Notes: generated by a model from the letters alone, not told the origin. 64,000 nt of DNA from Psychrobacter sp. P11G3 (GCF_001435845.1 NZ_CM003596.1:682001-746000); one strand, 5' to 3'. Numbered from the stretch's first letter, positions 45,476-56,882 are shown. Translations and numbers: made by a program.

Positions 45476-45885
45476 TATTATTTAAAACAAATGATAGTTT
45501 TAGATGAAAATGTTTGTATGGTTAGTAACCAGTCTAAGAAGGAGCATCTCTAATGATACTAGAGATTGCTCTTGCAATACCTGAAATACTATGTATAATA
45601 TACACCACTGAATTATATATGCGCAGCTGAATAAAAAAAGCTGGCGCTATGACAGCTAGAGCATCGTTTCTAGCACTATTTCATTATGCCTTTGCTACTT
45701 TCCAATTAATAGGAGGGTTGGCGGGGCTTTAAACTATTTTGCTTTTGGCACGCTATAAGTTCGGATAAAGAACTCATTCTGGTTAAGAACAGAAGGCCGC
45801 TTTAAGTGAATATTTAACCAAACTGCTTTTGATCATGGTCTTGCGACGCAAGAATGACAAAGGCACATATTAGGAGCTTGCTGGC
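45476..45885 (+). promoter_or_regulatory. S10 operon promoter and leader (410 nt, no gene)
   Basis: A good sigma70 promoter reads TTGCAA (45572-45577), 16 nt, TATAAT (45594-45599). Transcription from it would give a leader of about 280 nt before rpsJ. The leader has small hairpins (AGCTG/CAGCT at 45639-45657, GCTAGA/TCTAGC just after). A long structured leader is where L4 autoregulation acts in enterobacteria; whether that applies here is not shown. Confidence 0.6.
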
Positions 45886-46197
45886 ATGGCTAACCAGAGA
45901 ATCCGTATCCGTCTTAAGTCTTTTGATCATCGTCTGATTGATCAATCTGCACAAGAGATTGTTGATACTGCAAAGCGCACCGGTGCGCAAGTTTGTGGTC
46001 CTGTACCGTTGCCGACTCGCATTGAGCGCTTCAACGTTCTAACCTCACCACACGTTAACAAAGACGCTCGTGACCAGTACGAAATCCGTACTCATAAGCG
46101 TATGGTTGATATCGTTCAACCAACTGACAAAACTGTGGATGCGCTAATGAAATTAGATTTAGCGGCGGGTGTTGACGTTCAAATTGCTTTGGGTTAA
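45886..46197 (+). CDS. rpsJ: Ribosomal protein S10
   Basis: The 103-aa product begins [20 protein letters not shown] and contains [12 protein letters not shown], both hallmark S10 segments. It belongs to the 30S head and also acts in NusB-dependent antitermination. It is the first gene of the S10 operon, after a long leader. Confidence 0.98.
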   Translation: MANQRIRIRLKSFDHRLIDQSAQEIVDTAKRTGAQVCGPVPLPTRIERFNVLTSPHVNKDARDQYEIRTHKRMVDIVQPTDKTVDALMKLDLAAGVDVQIALG

Positions 46198-46246
46198 TGC
46201 ACATTAAACACCCAACCCATTAATATAAGATATAAAGAGGTCTAAA

Positions 46247-46885
46247 ATGGCGATCGGTTTAGTCGGTAAAAAGTGCGGCATGACCCGTGTCTTCACTGAA
46301 ACAGGCGCATCTATCCCTGTAACAGTTGTTGAGGTCGATGCAAACCGCATTACTCAAGTAAAAAATACTGATGTAGATGGTTATCAAGCCATCCAAATTA
46401 CCACAGGTACTCGTCGTGACAGCCGCGTAACAGCTGCACAAAAGGGTCACTTCGCTAAAGCTGGTGTTAAAGCTGGCCGTGGTGTTTGGGAATTCCGTGC
46501 CAACGAAAGCGATCTTGAAGGTCGTGAGATTGGTGGCGAGATTCTAGCTGACTTGTTCGAACAAGGTCAGATGGTTGATGTGACAGGACAGAGCAAAGGT
46601 AAAGGTTTTCAAGGCCCTGTTAAGCGTCACAACTTTAGTATGCAAGATGCTACTCATGGTAACTCAGTGTCTCATCGTGCGCATGGTTCAACTGGTCAAA
46701 ACCAGTCACCAGGTAAAGTATTCAAAGGCAAGAAGATGGCGGGTCAGATGGGTAACAAACGTGTTACCGTTCAAGGCCTAGAAGTGATTTCGGTTGATGC
46801 CGAAAAAGGGTTACTTGTCATCAAGGGTGCTATCCCAGGTGCCACCGGTGGCGATGTTATCGTACGTCCGTCAGTCAAAGCCTAA
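46247..46885 (+). CDS. rplC: Ribosomal protein L3
   Basis: The 212-aa product starts [16 protein letters not shown] and includes the conserved peptidyl-transferase-proximal loop [20 protein letters not shown], which carries the Gln methylated by PrmB in relatives. It is an early 50S assembly protein. Confidence 0.98.
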   Translation: MAIGLVGKKCGMTRVFTETGASIPVTVVEVDANRITQVKNTDVDGYQAIQITTGTRRDSRVTAAQKGHFAKAGVKAGRGVWEFRANESDLEGREIGGEILADLFEQGQMVDVTGQSKGKGFQGPVKRHNFSMQDATHGNSVSHRAHGSTGQNQSPGKVFKGKKMAGQMGNKRVTVQGLEVISVDAEKGLLVIKGAIPGATGGDVIVRPSVKA

Positions 46886-46899
46886 GCAAGGGGATTAAC

Positions 46900-47502
46900 G
46901 TGGATTTAAAAACAGTTACAGGTGCGGCGGTTGAGCTTTCTGATACGGCATTTGGTCGTGAATTCAACGAAGCACTAGTGCATCAAGTCGTCACCGCTTA
47001 TTTAGCTGGTGCTCGCCAAGGTACACGCGCACAAAAAACACGTGCCGAAGTTTCTGGCGGTGGTATTAAGCCATGGCGCCAAAAAGGTACTGGTCGCGCT
47101 CGTGCGGGTTCTATTCGTAGCCCAATCTGGCGTTCAGGTGGTCGTGCATTCGCTGCAAAACCACAAGATTGGTCACAGAAAGTAAACCGTAAAATGTATC
47201 GCGGTGCGATGCAGTGCATCCTAGCAGAATTGATTCGTCAAGAGCGTCTGATTTTGGTAGAAGAGTTGAGCGTTTCTGGGCCGAAAACCAAAGAACTGAT
47301 TGCTAAGTTGAACGATTTGAATGCACCTCGTGCACTAATCGTTACTAAAGAAGTTGATGAAAACTTATACTTAGCTGCTCGCAACATTCCACACGTCAAT
47401 GTACTTGGTACAAATGAAGTGGACCCAGTGAGCTTGATCGCATTTGATAAAGTGATCATGTCAGTTGAAGCTGCGAAACAATTTGAGGAAGCACTAGCAT
47501 GA
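46900..47502 (+). CDS. rplD: Ribosomal protein L4
   Basis: The 200-aa product uses a GTG start with GGGG upstream. It contains the extended loop segment [22 protein letters not shown], which reaches into the exit tunnel. L4 represses its own operon in E. coli. Its TGA overlaps the rplW ATG by 4 nt. Confidence 0.98.
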   Translation: MDLKTVTGAAVELSDTAFGREFNEALVHQVVTAYLAGARQGTRAQKTRAEVSGGGIKPWRQKGTGRARAGSIRSPIWRSGGRAFAAKPQDWSQKVNRKMYRGAMQCILAELIRQERLILVEELSVSGPKTKELIAKLNDLNAPRALIVTKEVDENLYLAARNIPHVNVLGTNEVDPVSLIAFDKVIMSVEAAKQFEEALA

Positions 47503-47849
47503 ATAACGCAAGACTTTATCAGGTCTTAAGAGGGCCTGTATTCTCAGAAAAATCTCAAATGCTTGGCGACTCACTTGGTGTGCAGGTATTTAAAATTGAT
47601 TCTAATGCTACTAAGCTTGAAGTCAAGAAAGCAGTTGAGTTGATGTTTGAAGGTGTTGAAGTCACTAAAGTAAACACTTTGAATGTTAAAGGTAAGACAA
47701 AGCGTTTTGGTAAAAGCATCGGCCGTCGTAACGACTACAAAAAAGCCTATGTTACCTTAAAAGCTGGTCAAGATGTACAAATGGCTGATGCTGGTGAAGA
47801 AGTAGCGAATACTACTGATTCTACTAGTGAAACAGCGAATAACGAATAA
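47499..47849 (+). CDS. rplW: Ribosomal protein L23
   Basis: The 116-aa product has the L23 core [12 protein letters not shown] and [24 protein letters not shown]. It lies at the exit tunnel and docks trigger factor and SRP. An acidic Thr/Ser-rich C-terminal tail of about 18 residues exceeds the E. coli length (100 aa). Confidence 0.97.
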   Translation: MNNARLYQVLRGPVFSEKSQMLGDSLGVQVFKIDSNATKLEVKKAVELMFEGVEVTKVNTLNVKGKTKRFGKSIGRRNDYKKAYVTLKAGQDVQMADAGEEVANTTDSTSETANNE

Positions 47850-47860
47850 GGATTACACTC

Positions 47861-48688
47861 ATGCCTATCGTAAGAGCAAAGCCAACATCACCAGGCCGTC
47901 GTTTTGTTGAAAAAGTAGTGCATCCACACCTGTACAAAGGTCGTCCGTTTGCAGCACTTCTAGAATCAAAAAGCAAGTCAGGTGGTCGTAACAATAATGG
48001 CCGCATTACTACTCGTCACATTGGCGGTGGTCATAAGCAACATTATCGCATTATCGATTTCAAACGTACTAAAGACAATATCCCAGCAACGGTAGAGCGT
48101 ATTGAATACGATCCTAACCGTACTGCTCATATTGCTCTACTTAAGTATGCTGATGGCGAACGTCGTTACATTATCGCTGCTAAGAAACAAGTAGTTGGTG
48201 ATACAGTAATGTCAGGCGAGACTTCTCCAATTCGTCCAGGTAACTGCTTACCGCTAAAAAACATCCCATTGGGTACTGTGATTCACAATATCGAGCTTAA
48301 AATCGGTAAAGGTGCACAGATGGCTCGTTCTGCGGGTGCTAGCGTTCAGTTACTAGGTCGTGACGGTGTTTATGCTATTCTACGTATGCGTTCTGGCGAA
48401 ACTCGCCGTGTACACGTAAATTGTCGCGCTGTTATTGGTGAAGTTTCTAACACTGAAAACAACTTGAAATCACTTGGTAAAGCCGGTGCTTCACGTTGGC
48501 GTGGTGTTCGTCCTTCTGTTCGTGGTGTCGCTATGAACCCGGTTGATCACCCACACGGTGGTGGTGAAGGTCGTAACAAAGGTCGCCATCCAACCAGCCC
48601 TTGGGGTCAGAAGTCTAAAGGACTTAAAACGCGTCACAATAAGCGTACTGACAACATGATCATCCGCCGTCGCGCCAAGAAGAAATAA
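47861..48688 (+). CDS. rplB: Ribosomal protein L2
   Basis: The 275-aa product has the universally conserved [19 protein letters not shown] segment with the His essential for peptidyl transfer support, and [18 protein letters not shown]. It is a core 50S protein at the subunit interface. Confidence 0.98.
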   Translation: MPIVRAKPTSPGRRFVEKVVHPHLYKGRPFAALLESKSKSGGRNNNGRITTRHIGGGHKQHYRIIDFKRTKDNIPATVERIEYDPNRTAHIALLKYADGERRYIIAAKKQVVGDTVMSGETSPIRPGNCLPLKNIPLGTVIHNIELKIGKGAQMARSAGASVQLLGRDGVYAILRMRSGETRRVHVNCRAVIGEVSNTENNLKSLGKAGASRWRGVRPSVRGVAMNPVDHPHGGGEGRNKGRHPTSPWGQKSKGLKTRHNKRTDNMIIRRRAKKK

Positions 48689-48700
48689 AGGAAGAATTTC

Positions 48701-48976
48701 ATGCCTCGTTCATTGAAAAAAGGTCCATTCATAGACGCGCACTTGTTTGCTAAAGTTGAGAATGCATTAGACACCAACTCACGCAAGCCAATTAAGACTT
48801 GGTCGCGCCGCTCGATGATTCTGCCACAAATGGTTGGCCTAACTTTATCTGTTCACAACGGCCGTACTCATGTACCGGTTATCGTGAGCGAGCAGATGGT
48901 TGGTCATAAACTAGGTGAATTTGCCCCGACTCGTACGTATCGTGGTCACGGCATTGACAAAAAAGCTAAGAGATAA
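48701..48976 (+). CDS. rpsS: Ribosomal protein S19
   Basis: The 91-aa product starts [15 protein letters not shown] and includes [23 protein letters not shown]. It belongs to the 30S head, paired with S13. Confidence 0.98.
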   Translation: MPRSLKKGPFIDAHLFAKVENALDTNSRKPIKTWSRRSMILPQMVGLTLSVHNGRTHVPVIVSEQMVGHKLGEFAPTRTYRGHGIDKKAKR

Positions 48977-48986
48977 GGTGCTTACC

Positions 48987-49316
48987 ATGGAAGTAACTGC
49001 AAAATTACGCGGTGCCGCCATATCGGCACAAAAAGTTAGACTCGTTGCTGATGAAGTTCGTGGCAAATCTATTGAGCGTGCTTTGGATATCCTAACGTAT
49101 AGCAATAAAAAAGGCGCTGTGTTTGTTAAGAAATGCCTTAACTCAGCCATCGCCAATGCCGAACATAATCACGGCTTAGATATTGACGACCTAAAAGTCG
49201 CTACTATCTATGTTGATGAAGGCATTACGCTAAAACGTATCCTACCACGTGCCAAAGGCCGTGCTGATCGTATCAGCAAGCGTACTTGTCACATCACTAT
49301 AAAGGTAGGAGAATAA
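48987..49316 (+). CDS. rplV: Ribosomal protein L22
   Basis: The start at 48987 ([20 protein letters not shown]) gives 109 aa, matching the family (about 110). A longer frame reading from within rpsS is not credible. The conserved [20 protein letters not shown] end lines the exit tunnel. Confidence 0.97.
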   Translation: MEVTAKLRGAAISAQKVRLVADEVRGKSIERALDILTYSNKKGAVFVKKCLNSAIANAEHNHGLDIDDLKVATIYVDEGITLKRILPRAKGRADRISKRTCHITIKVGE

Positions 49317-49319
49317 GTT

Positions 49320-50042
49320 ATGGGTCAAAAAGTACATCCAATCGGAATTCGTCTTGGTGTTGTAAAAAAGCATAACGCAAACTGGTATGCTAACCCTAAA
49401 CAATACTCAGAATACCTAATCAACGACATTCAAGTTCGTGAATATCTACGCAAAAAGCTAGATAACGCTATGATCAGCAACATCATGATCGAGCGTCCTA
49501 CTGGCGCTGCTAAGATTACCATCGCCACTGCGCGTCCTGGTATTGTTATCGGTAAGAAAGGCGAAGATATCGAAAGACTTCAAAAAGAATTGACCAAAAT
49601 TATGGGCGTACCTGCTCAGGTCAACATTGAAGAAATCACGTCACCTGACCTTGATGCACGTTTGGTAGCAGACGGCATTGGTAGCCAGCTTGAGCGTCGT
49701 GTTATGTTCCGTCGTGCGATGAAACGCGCGGTACAGAACAGCATGCGTTCTGGTGCTAAAGGTATCAAGGTTGAGCTGTCTGGCCGTTTAGGCGGTGCTG
49801 AGATTGCTCGTAGTGAATGGTACCGTGAAGGTCGTGTGCCATTGCATACACTCCGTGCTGATATTGACTACTCGTCAATTCGTGCAGAGACAACTTACGG
49901 CACCATCGGTGTTAAAGTTTGGATTTTCCGTGGCGAAATCCTTGACGGTATGAACAGTGTATATAATCCCGTCAAAGAAGAGCAGACTCGTGCGCCAAAA
50001 CGCCGTGGTCGTGGAAACCGTCGAAACTCAGACAGAGGTTAA
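49320..50042 (+). CDS. rpsC: Ribosomal protein S3
   Basis: The 240-aa product begins [19 protein letters not shown] and carries the KH-domain signature [15 protein letters not shown]. It lines the mRNA entry tunnel and contributes helicase activity. A basic Arg-rich C-terminal tail follows. Confidence 0.98.
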   Translation: MGQKVHPIGIRLGVVKKHNANWYANPKQYSEYLINDIQVREYLRKKLDNAMISNIMIERPTGAAKITIATARPGIVIGKKGEDIERLQKELTKIMGVPAQVNIEEITSPDLDARLVADGIGSQLERRVMFRRAMKRAVQNSMRSGAKGIKVELSGRLGGAEIARSEWYREGRVPLHTLRADIDYSSIRAETTYGTIGVKVWIFRGEILDGMNSVYNPVKEEQTRAPKRRGRGNRRNSDRG

Positions 50043-50045
50043 ACT

Positions 50046-50459
50046 ATGTTACAGCCAAAACGTACCAAGTTTCGTAAAATGCACAAAGGTCGTAACACTG
50101 GGCTAGCTCATCGTGGAAGCACCGTTGCATTCGGACAAATTGGTCTAAAATCATTGACGCGTGGTCGTATGACAGCTCGTCAAATCGAAGCAGCACGTCG
50201 TACCATCACTCGTAAAATTAAGCGTGGCGGTAAGATTTGGATTCGTGTATTCCCTGACAAACCAATTACCAACAAACCATTAGAAGTACGTATGGGTAAA
50301 GGTAAAGGTCCAGTAGAATATTGGGTATGCGAAATCAAACCTGGTAAAGTGCTATATGAAATTGAAGGGGTATCTGAAGAGCTTGCTCGTGATGCATTAA
50401 CGCTCGCTGCAGCAAAATTGCCCTTTAAAACTACCATTGTTAAGCGGACGATAATGTAA
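50046..50459 (+). CDS. rplP: Ribosomal protein L16
   Basis: The 137-aa product begins [19 protein letters not shown] and has [12 protein letters not shown] plus the [13 protein letters not shown] segment near tRNA acceptor ends. The stop overlaps the rpmC start by one base. Confidence 0.98.
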   Translation: MLQPKRTKFRKMHKGRNTGLAHRGSTVAFGQIGLKSLTRGRMTARQIEAARRTITRKIKRGGKIWIRVFPDKPITNKPLEVRMGKGKGPVEYWVCEIKPGKVLYEIEGVSEELARDALTLAAAKLPFKTTIVKRTIM

Positions 50460-50656
50460 TGAAGATCAGTGAATTACGTGATAAATCATTAGAAGAACTG
50501 ACCCAGTTACTTGATGAAAAGCAACTTGATGCTTTCCGTATTCGTATGGCTAAAGCAACTGGTCAGTTGGGTAATACCCATGAAGTTAGAGCCAATCGTC
50601 GCACGATTGCCCAGCTTCAGACTTTGATTAACGAGAAACAACGAGGCGACTCATGA
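50459..50656 (+). CDS. rpmC: Ribosomal protein L29
   Basis: The 65-aa two-helix protein begins [20 protein letters not shown] and ends with the usual [15 protein letters not shown] segment. It overlaps rplP by 1 nt and rpsQ by 4 nt, so translation is coupled. Confidence 0.97.
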   Translation: MKISELRDKSLEELTQLLDEKQLDAFRIRMAKATGQLGNTHEVRANRRTIAQLQTLINEKQRGDS

Positions 50657-50928
50657 GCGATAACAATCAAACAGCTACCAATGCTAGCGTATTGACAGGA
50701 CGAGTTGTCAGCGACAAGATGGACAAGTCCATCACAGTTTTGATTGAGCGTCTGGTTCGTCATCCTTTGTATGGCAAGCAGCTTCGTCGTTCTACGAAAA
50801 TCAAAGCTCATGATGAGAATAACGTTTGCCAACAAGGCGACCTTGTCCGCATCAAAGAAACGCGTCCAATCTCAAAAACTAAGTCTTGGACTTTAGTTGA
50901 TGTGGTTGAAAAAGTAGAAAAAATCTAA
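50653..50928 (+). CDS. rpsQ: Ribosomal protein S17
   Basis: The 91-aa OB-fold product has [20 protein letters not shown] and [18 protein letters not shown]. It is an early 30S assembly protein and the last gene of the S10 operon before a new promoter. Confidence 0.97.
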   Translation: MSDNNQTATNASVLTGRVVSDKMDKSITVLIERLVRHPLYGKQLRRSTKIKAHDENNVCQQGDLVRIKETRPISKTKSWTLVDVVEKVEKI

Positions 50929-50933
50929 GTAAA

Positions 50934-50962
50934 TTGCATTAAAAGCCAGAAGCTGTTAAAAT
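50934..50962 (+). promoter_or_regulatory. spc operon promoter
   Basis: TTGCAT (50934-50939) and TAAAAT (50957-50962) are separated by exactly 17 nt. The site lies in the 183-nt gap between rpsQ and rplN, where the spc promoter is expected. Confidence 0.75.
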
Positions 50963-51111
50963 AGCCGCCTTTTTAAGGATGCTGATTGCGCCGAGCGTAT
51001 ATCACTCACATTAAGAGTAAGTCGCGGTTATTTATATTAAAATGCCGTCCTACTCATTCTGTGCTAGCGGCAGCAACTGGTTTTTATTGCTCATACGTGT
51101 GGAGTAACGCT

Positions 51112-51480
51112 ATGATTCAGGTTGAGTCAATGCTGGAAGTTGCAGACAATAGCGGTGCAAGGCGAGTTCAGTGCATTAAAGTACTGGGTGGTTCTCATCG
51201 TCGTTATGCATCAGTTGGCGACATTATTAAAGTAACGGTTAAAGAAGCCATTCCTCGTGGTCGTGTTAAAAAAGGCGACGTGATGAATGCAGTAGTTGTA
51301 CGTACCAAAAAAGGCGTTCGTCGTCCAGATGGTTCTGTGTTACGTTTTGACGACAATGCTGCGGTATTGTTGAACCAAAACAAAGCGCCGATTGCAACTC
51401 GTATTTTTGGACCGGTAACTCGTGAACTACGTGGTGATCAGTTTATGAAAATTGTATCACTAGCACCAGAAGTATTGTGA
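51112..51480 (+). CDS. rplN: Ribosomal protein L14
   Basis: The start ATG 51112 ([20 protein letters not shown]) gives the standard 122 aa, with a GGAG site upstream. A longer in-frame reading starting with TTG is rejected because it covers the promoter leader. The protein has the conserved [19 protein letters not shown] and lies at an intersubunit bridge. Confidence 0.97.
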   Translation: MIQVESMLEVADNSGARRVQCIKVLGGSHRRYASVGDIIKVTVKEAIPRGRVKKGDVMNAVVVRTKKGVRRPDGSVLRFDDNAAVLLNQNKAPIATRIFGPVTRELRGDQFMKIVSLAPEVL

Positions 51481-51488
51481 GGTAATCC

Positions 51489-51806
51489 ATGTCAAAATTA
51501 CGTAAAGGCGATACAGTTATCGTGATTGCTGGGAAAGACAAAGGCAAGCAAGGTACTGTGCAAGCTGTAAAAAACGATCGTATTAAAGTTGAAGGCATTA
51601 ATATTGTTACTAAACATCAGAAGCCAAATCAGGCAACTGGTGTTGAAGGTGGCATTCTTAAGCAAGAAGCTTTTCTGCATATCTCAAATGTCGCAATCTT
51701 AAATGCGCAAACCCAAAAAGCAGACCGTATTACTTATCAGTTTGGCGAAGACGGCAAGAAACAACGCGTCTATCGTTCAAACGGTGAAGTAGTGGCGACT
51801 GCGTAA
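51489..51806 (+). CDS. rplX: Ribosomal protein L24
   Basis: The 105-aa product has the KOW motif KGDTVIVIAGKDKGKQGTV and the NIVTKHQKPNQ segment. It initiates 50S assembly. Confidence 0.97.
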   Translation: MSKLRKGDTVIVIAGKDKGKQGTVQAVKNDRIKVEGINIVTKHQKPNQATGVEGGILKQEAFLHISNVAILNAQTQKADRITYQFGEDGKKQRVYRSNGEVVATA

Positions 51807-51827
51807 GACACTAAGGGTGTAATGGTA

Positions 51828-52364
51828 ATGGCAAGATTAAAATCTTTATATAACGATAAATTAAAGCAGCAAATCAAAGAAGATCTTGGTTTGGACAATG
51901 TGATGCAAGTGCCTAAAATCACTAAAATCACACTTAACATGGGTGTAGGCGGCGCGTCTCAAGACAAGAAATTGTTGGAAGGTGCTGTAGCTGATATGAC
52001 TGCGATTGCTGGTCAAAAACCTGTTGTCACCAAAGCGCGTAAATCAGTTGCTGGCTTTAAGATTCGTGAAGAATGGCCAATTGGCTGTAAAGTAACGCTA
52101 CGCGGTGAGCAAATGTACGAATTTTTAGATCGTCTCGTTGCCATTGCAATTCCTCGTATTCGTGATTTCCGCGGTTTTTCACCTAAAGCCTTTGACGGAC
52201 GTGGTAACTACTCATTGGGTATCAAAGAACAAATCGTATTCCCAGAAGTAGATTTTGACAAGATTGATCGTATCCGTGGTATGGATGTGACAATCACCAC
52301 GTCAGCTCAATCTGATGAAGAAGGTCGTGCGTTGCTTAAAGCATTCGGCTTCCCATTTAAATAA
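51828..52364 (+). CDS. rplE: Ribosomal protein L5
   Basis: The start at 51828 ([14 protein letters not shown]) is chosen as the family-typical beginning; a GTG-ATG pair just upstream is in frame but adds only two residues. The 178-aa product has [18 protein letters not shown] and [16 protein letters not shown]. It binds 5S rRNA. Confidence 0.96.
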   Translation: MARLKSLYNDKLKQQIKEDLGLDNVMQVPKITKITLNMGVGGASQDKKLLEGAVADMTAIAGQKPVVTKARKSVAGFKIREEWPIGCKVTLRGEQMYEFLDRLVAIAIPRIRDFRGFSPKAFDGRGNYSLGIKEQIVFPEVDFDKIDRIRGMDVTITTSAQSDEEGRALLKAFGFPFK

Positions 52365-52376
52365 GGTAAAGACGTT

Positions 52377-52682
52377 ATGGCAAAGAAGAGCATGATTAAC
52401 CGCGAATTAAAGCGCGAAAAAATGGTTGCTAAATATGCTGAAAAGCGTATCAAGCTAAAAGAAACTATCAGTGATATGACTGCAAGTGACGAAACTCGTA
52501 TGGAAGCGATGTTAGAGCTACAAGCTCTTCCACGCAACTCATCACCAGTACGTCTGCGTAATCGTTGTGCTATCACCGGTCGTCCTCACGGTTACTTCCG
52601 CAAGTTTGGCTTGTCACGCAATATGCTGCGTGAGCGTGTCATGCAAGGCGATGTGCCTGGTGTTCGTAAAGCAAGCTGGTAA
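52377..52682 (+). CDS. rpsN: Ribosomal protein S14
   Basis: The 101-aa product is the long, zinc-free form (no CxxC pairs): [20 protein letters not shown], and the conserved [20 protein letters not shown]. It is a 30S head protein. Confidence 0.97.
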   Translation: MAKKSMINRELKREKMVAKYAEKRIKLKETISDMTASDETRMEAMLELQALPRNSSPVRLRNRCAITGRPHGYFRKFGLSRNMLRERVMQGDVPGVRKASW

Positions 52683-52693
52683 GGAGTAACTAT

Positions 52694-53092
52694 ATGAGTA
52701 TGCAAGATACCGTTGGGGATATGCTAACCCGTATCCGTAACGCACAAATGGCTAACAAAGTATCGGTAGCAATGCCGAGCTCTAAATTACGTAAATCAAT
52801 TGCTGATTTATTAGTTAGCGAAGGTTATGTGGCGAGCGCCGTTGTTACTGAGCAAGAAAACAACAAAGCAACCCTTACTATTGAATTGAAATATTTCGAA
52901 GGCCGTGCTGTCATCGAAACTATCCAACGTTACAGCCGCCCTGGTCTTCGCCAGTTCCGCGGTAAAGACGAAATCCCTACTGTTAAGCAAGGTATGGGTG
53001 TTGCTATCGTATCTACTAGCCAAGGTATCATGAGCGATCGTGCTGCACGCGCTGCTGGTATCGGTGGTGAAATCGTCGCATTTGTAGCGTAA
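52694..53092 (+). CDS. rpsH: Ribosomal protein S8
   Basis: The 132-aa product begins [19 protein letters not shown] and ends with [20 protein letters not shown], both diagnostic. In E. coli S8 is the translational repressor of the spc operon. Confidence 0.97.
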   Translation: MSMQDTVGDMLTRIRNAQMANKVSVAMPSSKLRKSIADLLVSEGYVASAVVTEQENNKATLTIELKYFEGRAVIETIQRYSRPGLRQFRGKDEIPTVKQGMGVAIVSTSQGIMSDRAARAAGIGGEIVAFVA

Positions 53093-53196
53093 GCTATACG
53101 ACGATGAAGTCTATTTGATGGTTGTTAGGCTTCTATTGATTGAGTAATATTAAATTATTTTGAATTGATAGATGTCTAACACAGTCAACTATGCTA

Positions 53197-53226
53197 AACT
53201 AACACGCTTTTTAGCCTGTTAGTTTT
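53197..53226 (+). terminator. Intra-operon hairpin before rplF (attenuator candidate)
   Basis: AACTAACA (53197-53204) and TGTTAGTT (53217-53224) pair and run into TTTTTT. It sits in a 176-nt gap between rpsH and rplF. A promoter-like pair TTGATA (53166) and TATGCT (53190) precedes it. Partial termination or attenuation within the spc operon is possible. Confidence 0.5.
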
Positions 53227-53268
53227 TTCGCTAATATAAAGAAGTTAAATTTTTTAAGGAATATTCCT

Positions 53269-53802
53269 ATGTCTCGTGTGGCTAAAGCCCCAGTGACGCT
53301 GCCAAACGGCGTAAGCGTTACTTTGAACGATCGGCAGGTCGAAGTTAAAGGCAAGAACGGTTCTATGTCTTTACGCCTGCATGAATTGGTCGAGCTGAAA
53401 CAGGAAGATGATGCTATCATTTTCTCACCTACAGTCGATTCAAAAGAAGCTATGATGCACACTGGCACCATGCGCGCTCTTGTTAACAACTATGTTACTG
53501 GCGTAAACGAAGGCTTTGAAAGACGTCTTCAGTTGATTGGTGTTGGTTATCGCGCGCAAGTTACTGGTAACAAAGTAACCTTGAACGTTGGTTATTCTCA
53601 TCCAGTAGAGTATACGTTACCTGAAGGTGTATCAGCTGAAACGCCAACGCAAACTGAAATTGTTTTGAAATCAAACAATAAACAGCAGCTTGGTCAAGCA
53701 GCCGCCAACATCCGTGGTTTCCGCCCACCTGAGCCTTACAAAGGTAAAGGTATTCGTTATAGTGACGAGCATGTGATTCGCAAAGAAGCTAAGAAAAAAT
53801 AA
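53269..53802 (+). CDS. rplF: Ribosomal protein L6
   Basis: The 177-aa product begins [20 protein letters not shown] and carries the signature [16 protein letters not shown] near the end. It lies near the GTPase-associated centre. Confidence 0.97.
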   Translation: MSRVAKAPVTLPNGVSVTLNDRQVEVKGKNGSMSLRLHELVELKQEDDAIIFSPTVDSKEAMMHTGTMRALVNNYVTGVNEGFERRLQLIGVGYRAQVTGNKVTLNVGYSHPVEYTLPEGVSAETPTQTEIVLKSNNKQQLGQAAANIRGFRPPEPYKGKGIRYSDEHVIRKEAKKK

Positions 53803-53813
53803 GGTGAGTTGAA

Positions 53814-54164
53814 ATGTTTGATAAAAAAGCAGCTCGTCTGCGTCGAGCTAAGAAAACACGCGCGCATATCCGTTTCTTAGGCGTTCATCGCTTAACGGTT
53901 AACCGCACGTCAAAACATATTTATGCCCAGATTATCTCTCCAAATGGTGGTGAAGTGATTGCTCAGGCATCTACCTTAGACAGCAGCTTGCGTTCAGGCG
54001 CGACTGGTAATGCTGATTCAGCAACGTCTGTAGGCCAAATGATCGCAGAACGCGCAAAAGCAGCTGGCATTACTAAAGTTGCCTTTGACCGTAGTGGTTT
54101 CAAATATCATGGTCGAGTTAAAGCTTTAGCAGAAGCTGCTCGCGAAAACGGATTGGAGTTTTAA
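53814..54164 (+). CDS. rplR: Ribosomal protein L18
   Basis: The 116-aa product has [20 protein letters not shown] and [20 protein letters not shown]. It binds 5S rRNA with L5. Confidence 0.97.
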   Translation: MFDKKAARLRRAKKTRAHIRFLGVHRLTVNRTSKHIYAQIISPNGGEVIAQASTLDSSLRSGATGNADSATSVGQMIAERAKAAGITKVAFDRSGFKYHGRVKALAEAARENGLEF

Positions 54165-54166
54165 TC

Positions 54167-54682
54167 ATGGCTAGAAATGATAAAAATGATAAAAATGAAC
54201 AGACTGACGGTCTAGTAGAACGCTTAGTTACCGTTGATCGCGTAGCGAAAGTTGTTAAAGGTGGTCGTATTTTCTCTTTCACTGCATTGACTGTAGTGGG
54301 CGATGGCAACGGTCGTGTAGGTTTTGGTCGTGGTAAAGCACGTGAAGTGCCAGCTGCTATCCAAAAAGCACTAGAAGCTGCCAAACGTAATATGATTACT
54401 GTTGAGCTAAATGATGCAACTTTGCATCATCCAATCAAAGCACGTCATGGTGCTAGTAAAGTCTATATGCAACCTGCATCTGAAGGTACTGGCGTAATCG
54501 CTGGTGGCGCAATGCGTGCTGTATTAGAAGTTGCTGGTGTCAAAGATGTTTTGACTAAATGTTATGGTTCTACCAATACTGCTAACGTTGTTCGCGCAAC
54601 GTTTAACGGTTTACGTGATATGTCAACTCCAGAGAAGATGGCAGCTAAACGTGGTAAATCTGTAGACGAAATCTTGGGTTAA
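54167..54682 (+). CDS. rpsE: Ribosomal protein S5
   Basis: The 171-aa product has the double-stranded RNA-binding-like segment [20 protein letters not shown] and the [20 protein letters not shown] loop. It is involved in decoding accuracy. Confidence 0.97.
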   Translation: MARNDKNDKNEQTDGLVERLVTVDRVAKVVKGGRIFSFTALTVVGDGNGRVGFGRGKAREVPAAIQKALEAAKRNMITVELNDATLHHPIKARHGASKVYMQPASEGTGVIAGGAMRAVLEVAGVKDVLTKCYGSTNTANVVRATFNGLRDMSTPEKMAAKRGKSVDEILG

Positions 54683-54702
54683 CTTAGACTAGGTGAGTTA
54701 CG

Positions 54703-54882
54703 ATGAAAAAAATGAAAGTCACTCAATTTAAATCGGGTGCCCATCGCCTAAAGAGCCACAAAGCGAGCTTGAAAGGATTGGGTTTACGCCGTATTAATCA
54801 TACTGTAGTAGTAGAAGATACTCCTTCGACTCGTGGTATGGTCAATCGCGTTAACTACATGGTAAAAGTGGAGGAAGCGTAA
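54703..54882 (+). CDS. rpmD: Ribosomal protein L30
   Basis: The 59-aa product was found by reading the gap between rpsE and rplO. It begins [20 protein letters not shown] and contains [20 protein letters not shown], the L30 signature. An AGGTGAG site precedes the ATG and its TAA overlaps the rplO ATG by one base. Confidence 0.96.
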   Translation: MKKMKVTQFKSGAHRLKSHKASLKGLGLRRINHTVVVEDTPSTRGMVNRVNYMVKVEEA

Positions 54883-55322
54883 TGGGTCTTAGATTAAATG
54901 AATTATCACCAGGTGTTGGCGCAAAGAAAACTGCCCAACGTCGTGGTCGTGGTATCGGTTCAGGTCTTGGTAAGACTGGTGGTCGTGGTGTAAAAGGTCA
55001 GAAATCTCGTTCAGGTTCTAGCATTCGCTCAGGATTTGAAGGTGGTCAGATGCCTCTATATCGCCGTCTACCAAAATTTGGTTTTACCAGTAAACTGGCT
55101 ATGAAGACTGCTGAAGTACGTCTTTCTGAACTGAATAAAATTGAAGGCGATGTAGTTAGCCTTGAAACACTTAAAGCTGCTAACCTTATTCGTCACGATA
55201 TGAAACGTGCTCGTGTAATGCTATCAGGCGAAGTCACTAAAGCTTATACTTTCAAAGGTATTAAAGTGACTAAAGGTGCTAAGCAAGCTATCGAAGCTGC
55301 TGGTGGTAGCATCGAGGAGTAG
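54882..55322 (+). CDS. rplO: Ribosomal protein L15
   Basis: The 146-aa product begins [20 protein letters not shown], with the Gly-rich [20 protein letters not shown] segment. It is a late 50S assembly protein, next to secY as usual. Confidence 0.97.
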   Translation: MGLRLNELSPGVGAKKTAQRRGRGIGSGLGKTGGRGVKGQKSRSGSSIRSGFEGGQMPLYRRLPKFGFTSKLAMKTAEVRLSELNKIEGDVVSLETLKAANLIRHDMKRARVMLSGEVTKAYTFKGIKVTKGAKQAIEAAGGSIEE

Positions 55323-55326
55323 TAAC

Positions 55327-56673
55327 GTGTCAAAACAATCAATGTCATCGGCTGGTATACCGCTTAATCCATTCGCATTTATACGTAAGTATGATGAGCT
55401 ATGGACGCGTTTATTATTTTTAATCGGCGCATTGATTGTTTATCGTTTAGGGTCACATATTCCAGTTCCGGGTATCAACCCAGTTAACTTGGCTGATCTG
55501 TTTTCGCGCAACGAAAACACCATTCTGAGCATGTTTAATATGTTCTCAGGTGGTGCGCTAGAGCGTATGTCCATCATGGCACTTGGCATTATGCCATATA
55601 TCTCAGCATCGATTATCGTACAGATGATGTCTGCAGTATTGCCATCGCTTGAAGCCCTCAAAAAAGAAGGTGAAGCGGGACGACGCAAGCTAAACAAGTA
55701 CACCCGTCAGGGAACGCTTGCTTTAGCACTAGTACAGTCATTAGGAATGTGTGCCGGCTTAATCAGCCAAAACCTTACTTTATCTACTGGTCTTACCTTT
55801 TATATTCCAGCTGTTACTTCTTTAGTAGCAGGCGCAATGTTCTTAATGTGGCTTGGTGAGCAGATTACAGAACGTGGCGTAGGTAATGGTATTTCAATGC
55901 TCATTTTTGCGAGTATTGTGGCTGGTACGCCAGGTATGATTTCGCAGTCTATTGAACAGGTCAATCAAGGTCAGATGAACTTGATTGTGCTATTTATTTT
56001 TGTACTGCTAGGTATCGCGGTTACTGCGGGTATCGTTTATATTGAACGTGCTCAACGCCGTGTTCCTGTGAACTATGCTCAAAAACAGCAACAAGGTCGC
56101 AAAATTTATGCCCAGCAGCAATCACATTTGCCGCTTAAGCTAAATATGGCAGGGGTTATCCCCGCTATTTTTGCCAGTTCTTTGTTATTGTTTCCTGCAA
56201 GTTTAGGGCAGTGGGTTGGTCAATCGACTGATCCTACCTTTGTACAGAAAATACTTCAAAATATGGCATTGGTACTGTCTCCAGGACAGCCGCTATATTT
56301 AGTACTGTTTGGCGCAATGATTATTTTCTTCTGTTATTTTTATACGGCATTGGTATTTAGTCCGCGTGAAGTAGCAGAGAACCTTAAACGTAGTGGTGCG
56401 TATATCCCAGGTATTCGCCCAGGACAACAAACTCAGCGTTACCTCGATCATGTATTAAACCGACTGACCTTTATTGGCGCGATGTATATGACGGTTATTT
56501 GTTTAATGCCAATGGTCGTCCAGTCATCGTTTGGTGTGCCGTTTCAACTCGGTGGTACGTCTTTACTGATTATGGTGGTTGTGGTAATGGACTTCATCTC
56601 GCAGATTCAAGCGCATTTGATGACCCATCAATATCATGATCAGACGTTAATTCAATCGCCCACTCAACCTTAA
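55327..56673 (+). CDS. secY: Protein translocase subunit SecY
   Basis: A GTG start at 55327 ([16 protein letters not shown]) follows a GAGGAG site and gives 448 aa. An earlier in-frame ATG lies inside rplO and is rejected. The ten-helix channel protein shows [16 protein letters not shown], the [20 protein letters not shown] loop, and the basic cytoplasmic loop before [15 protein letters not shown]. It forms SecYEG in the inner membrane. Confidence 0.97.
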   Translation: MSKQSMSSAGIPLNPFAFIRKYDELWTRLLFLIGALIVYRLGSHIPVPGINPVNLADLFSRNENTILSMFNMFSGGALERMSIMALGIMPYISASIIVQMMSAVLPSLEALKKEGEAGRRKLNKYTRQGTLALALVQSLGMCAGLISQNLTLSTGLTFYIPAVTSLVAGAMFLMWLGEQITERGVGNGISMLIFASIVAGTPGMISQSIEQVNQGQMNLIVLFIFVLLGIAVTAGIVYIERAQRRVPVNYAQKQQQGRKIYAQQQSHLPLKLNMAGVIPAIFASSLLLFPASLGQWVGQSTDPTFVQKILQNMALVLSPGQPLYLVLFGAMIIFFCYFYTALVFSPREVAENLKRSGAYIPGIRPGQQTQRYLDHVLNRLTFIGAMYMTVICLMPMVVQSSFGVPFQLGGTSLLIMVVVVMDFISQIQAHLMTHQYHDQTLIQSPTQP

Positions 56674-56704
56674 ATGAGCGGTACGATATTTCAAGGAGCA
56701 TGCT

Positions 56705-56821
56705 ATGAAAGTTCAAGCATCAGTTAAAAAGATTTGTGGTAGCTGTAAAGTTGTGCGCCGTAAAGGCCGTGTACATATTATTTGTACAGCAGAACCTCGC
56801 CACAAGCAACGTCAAGGTTAA
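56705..56821 (+). CDS. rpmJ: Ribosomal protein L36
   Basis: The short 38-aa gene reads [20 protein letters not shown] and onwards, with Cys11, Cys14, Cys27 and His33 as the zinc ligands of the classic C+ form. An AAGGAG site lies 7 nt upstream. It ends the spc operon. Confidence 0.96.
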   Translation: MKVQASVKKICGSCKVVRRKGRVHIICTAEPRHKQRQG

Positions 56822-56882
56822 TCTTTAGTATTAGAAAACATCTAGTTTTCGTTGCTAATTAAATTAATACTTGAAAAATAAC

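Noticed and set aside
48915..49316. Longer L22 starting inside rpsS
   Set aside because: The extra N-terminus is rpsS read in another frame; the start at 48987 matches L22.
50986..51480. Longer L14 beginning at an upstream TTG
   Set aside because: The extension covers the spc promoter leader and has no similarity to L14; the ATG at 51112 gives the standard protein.
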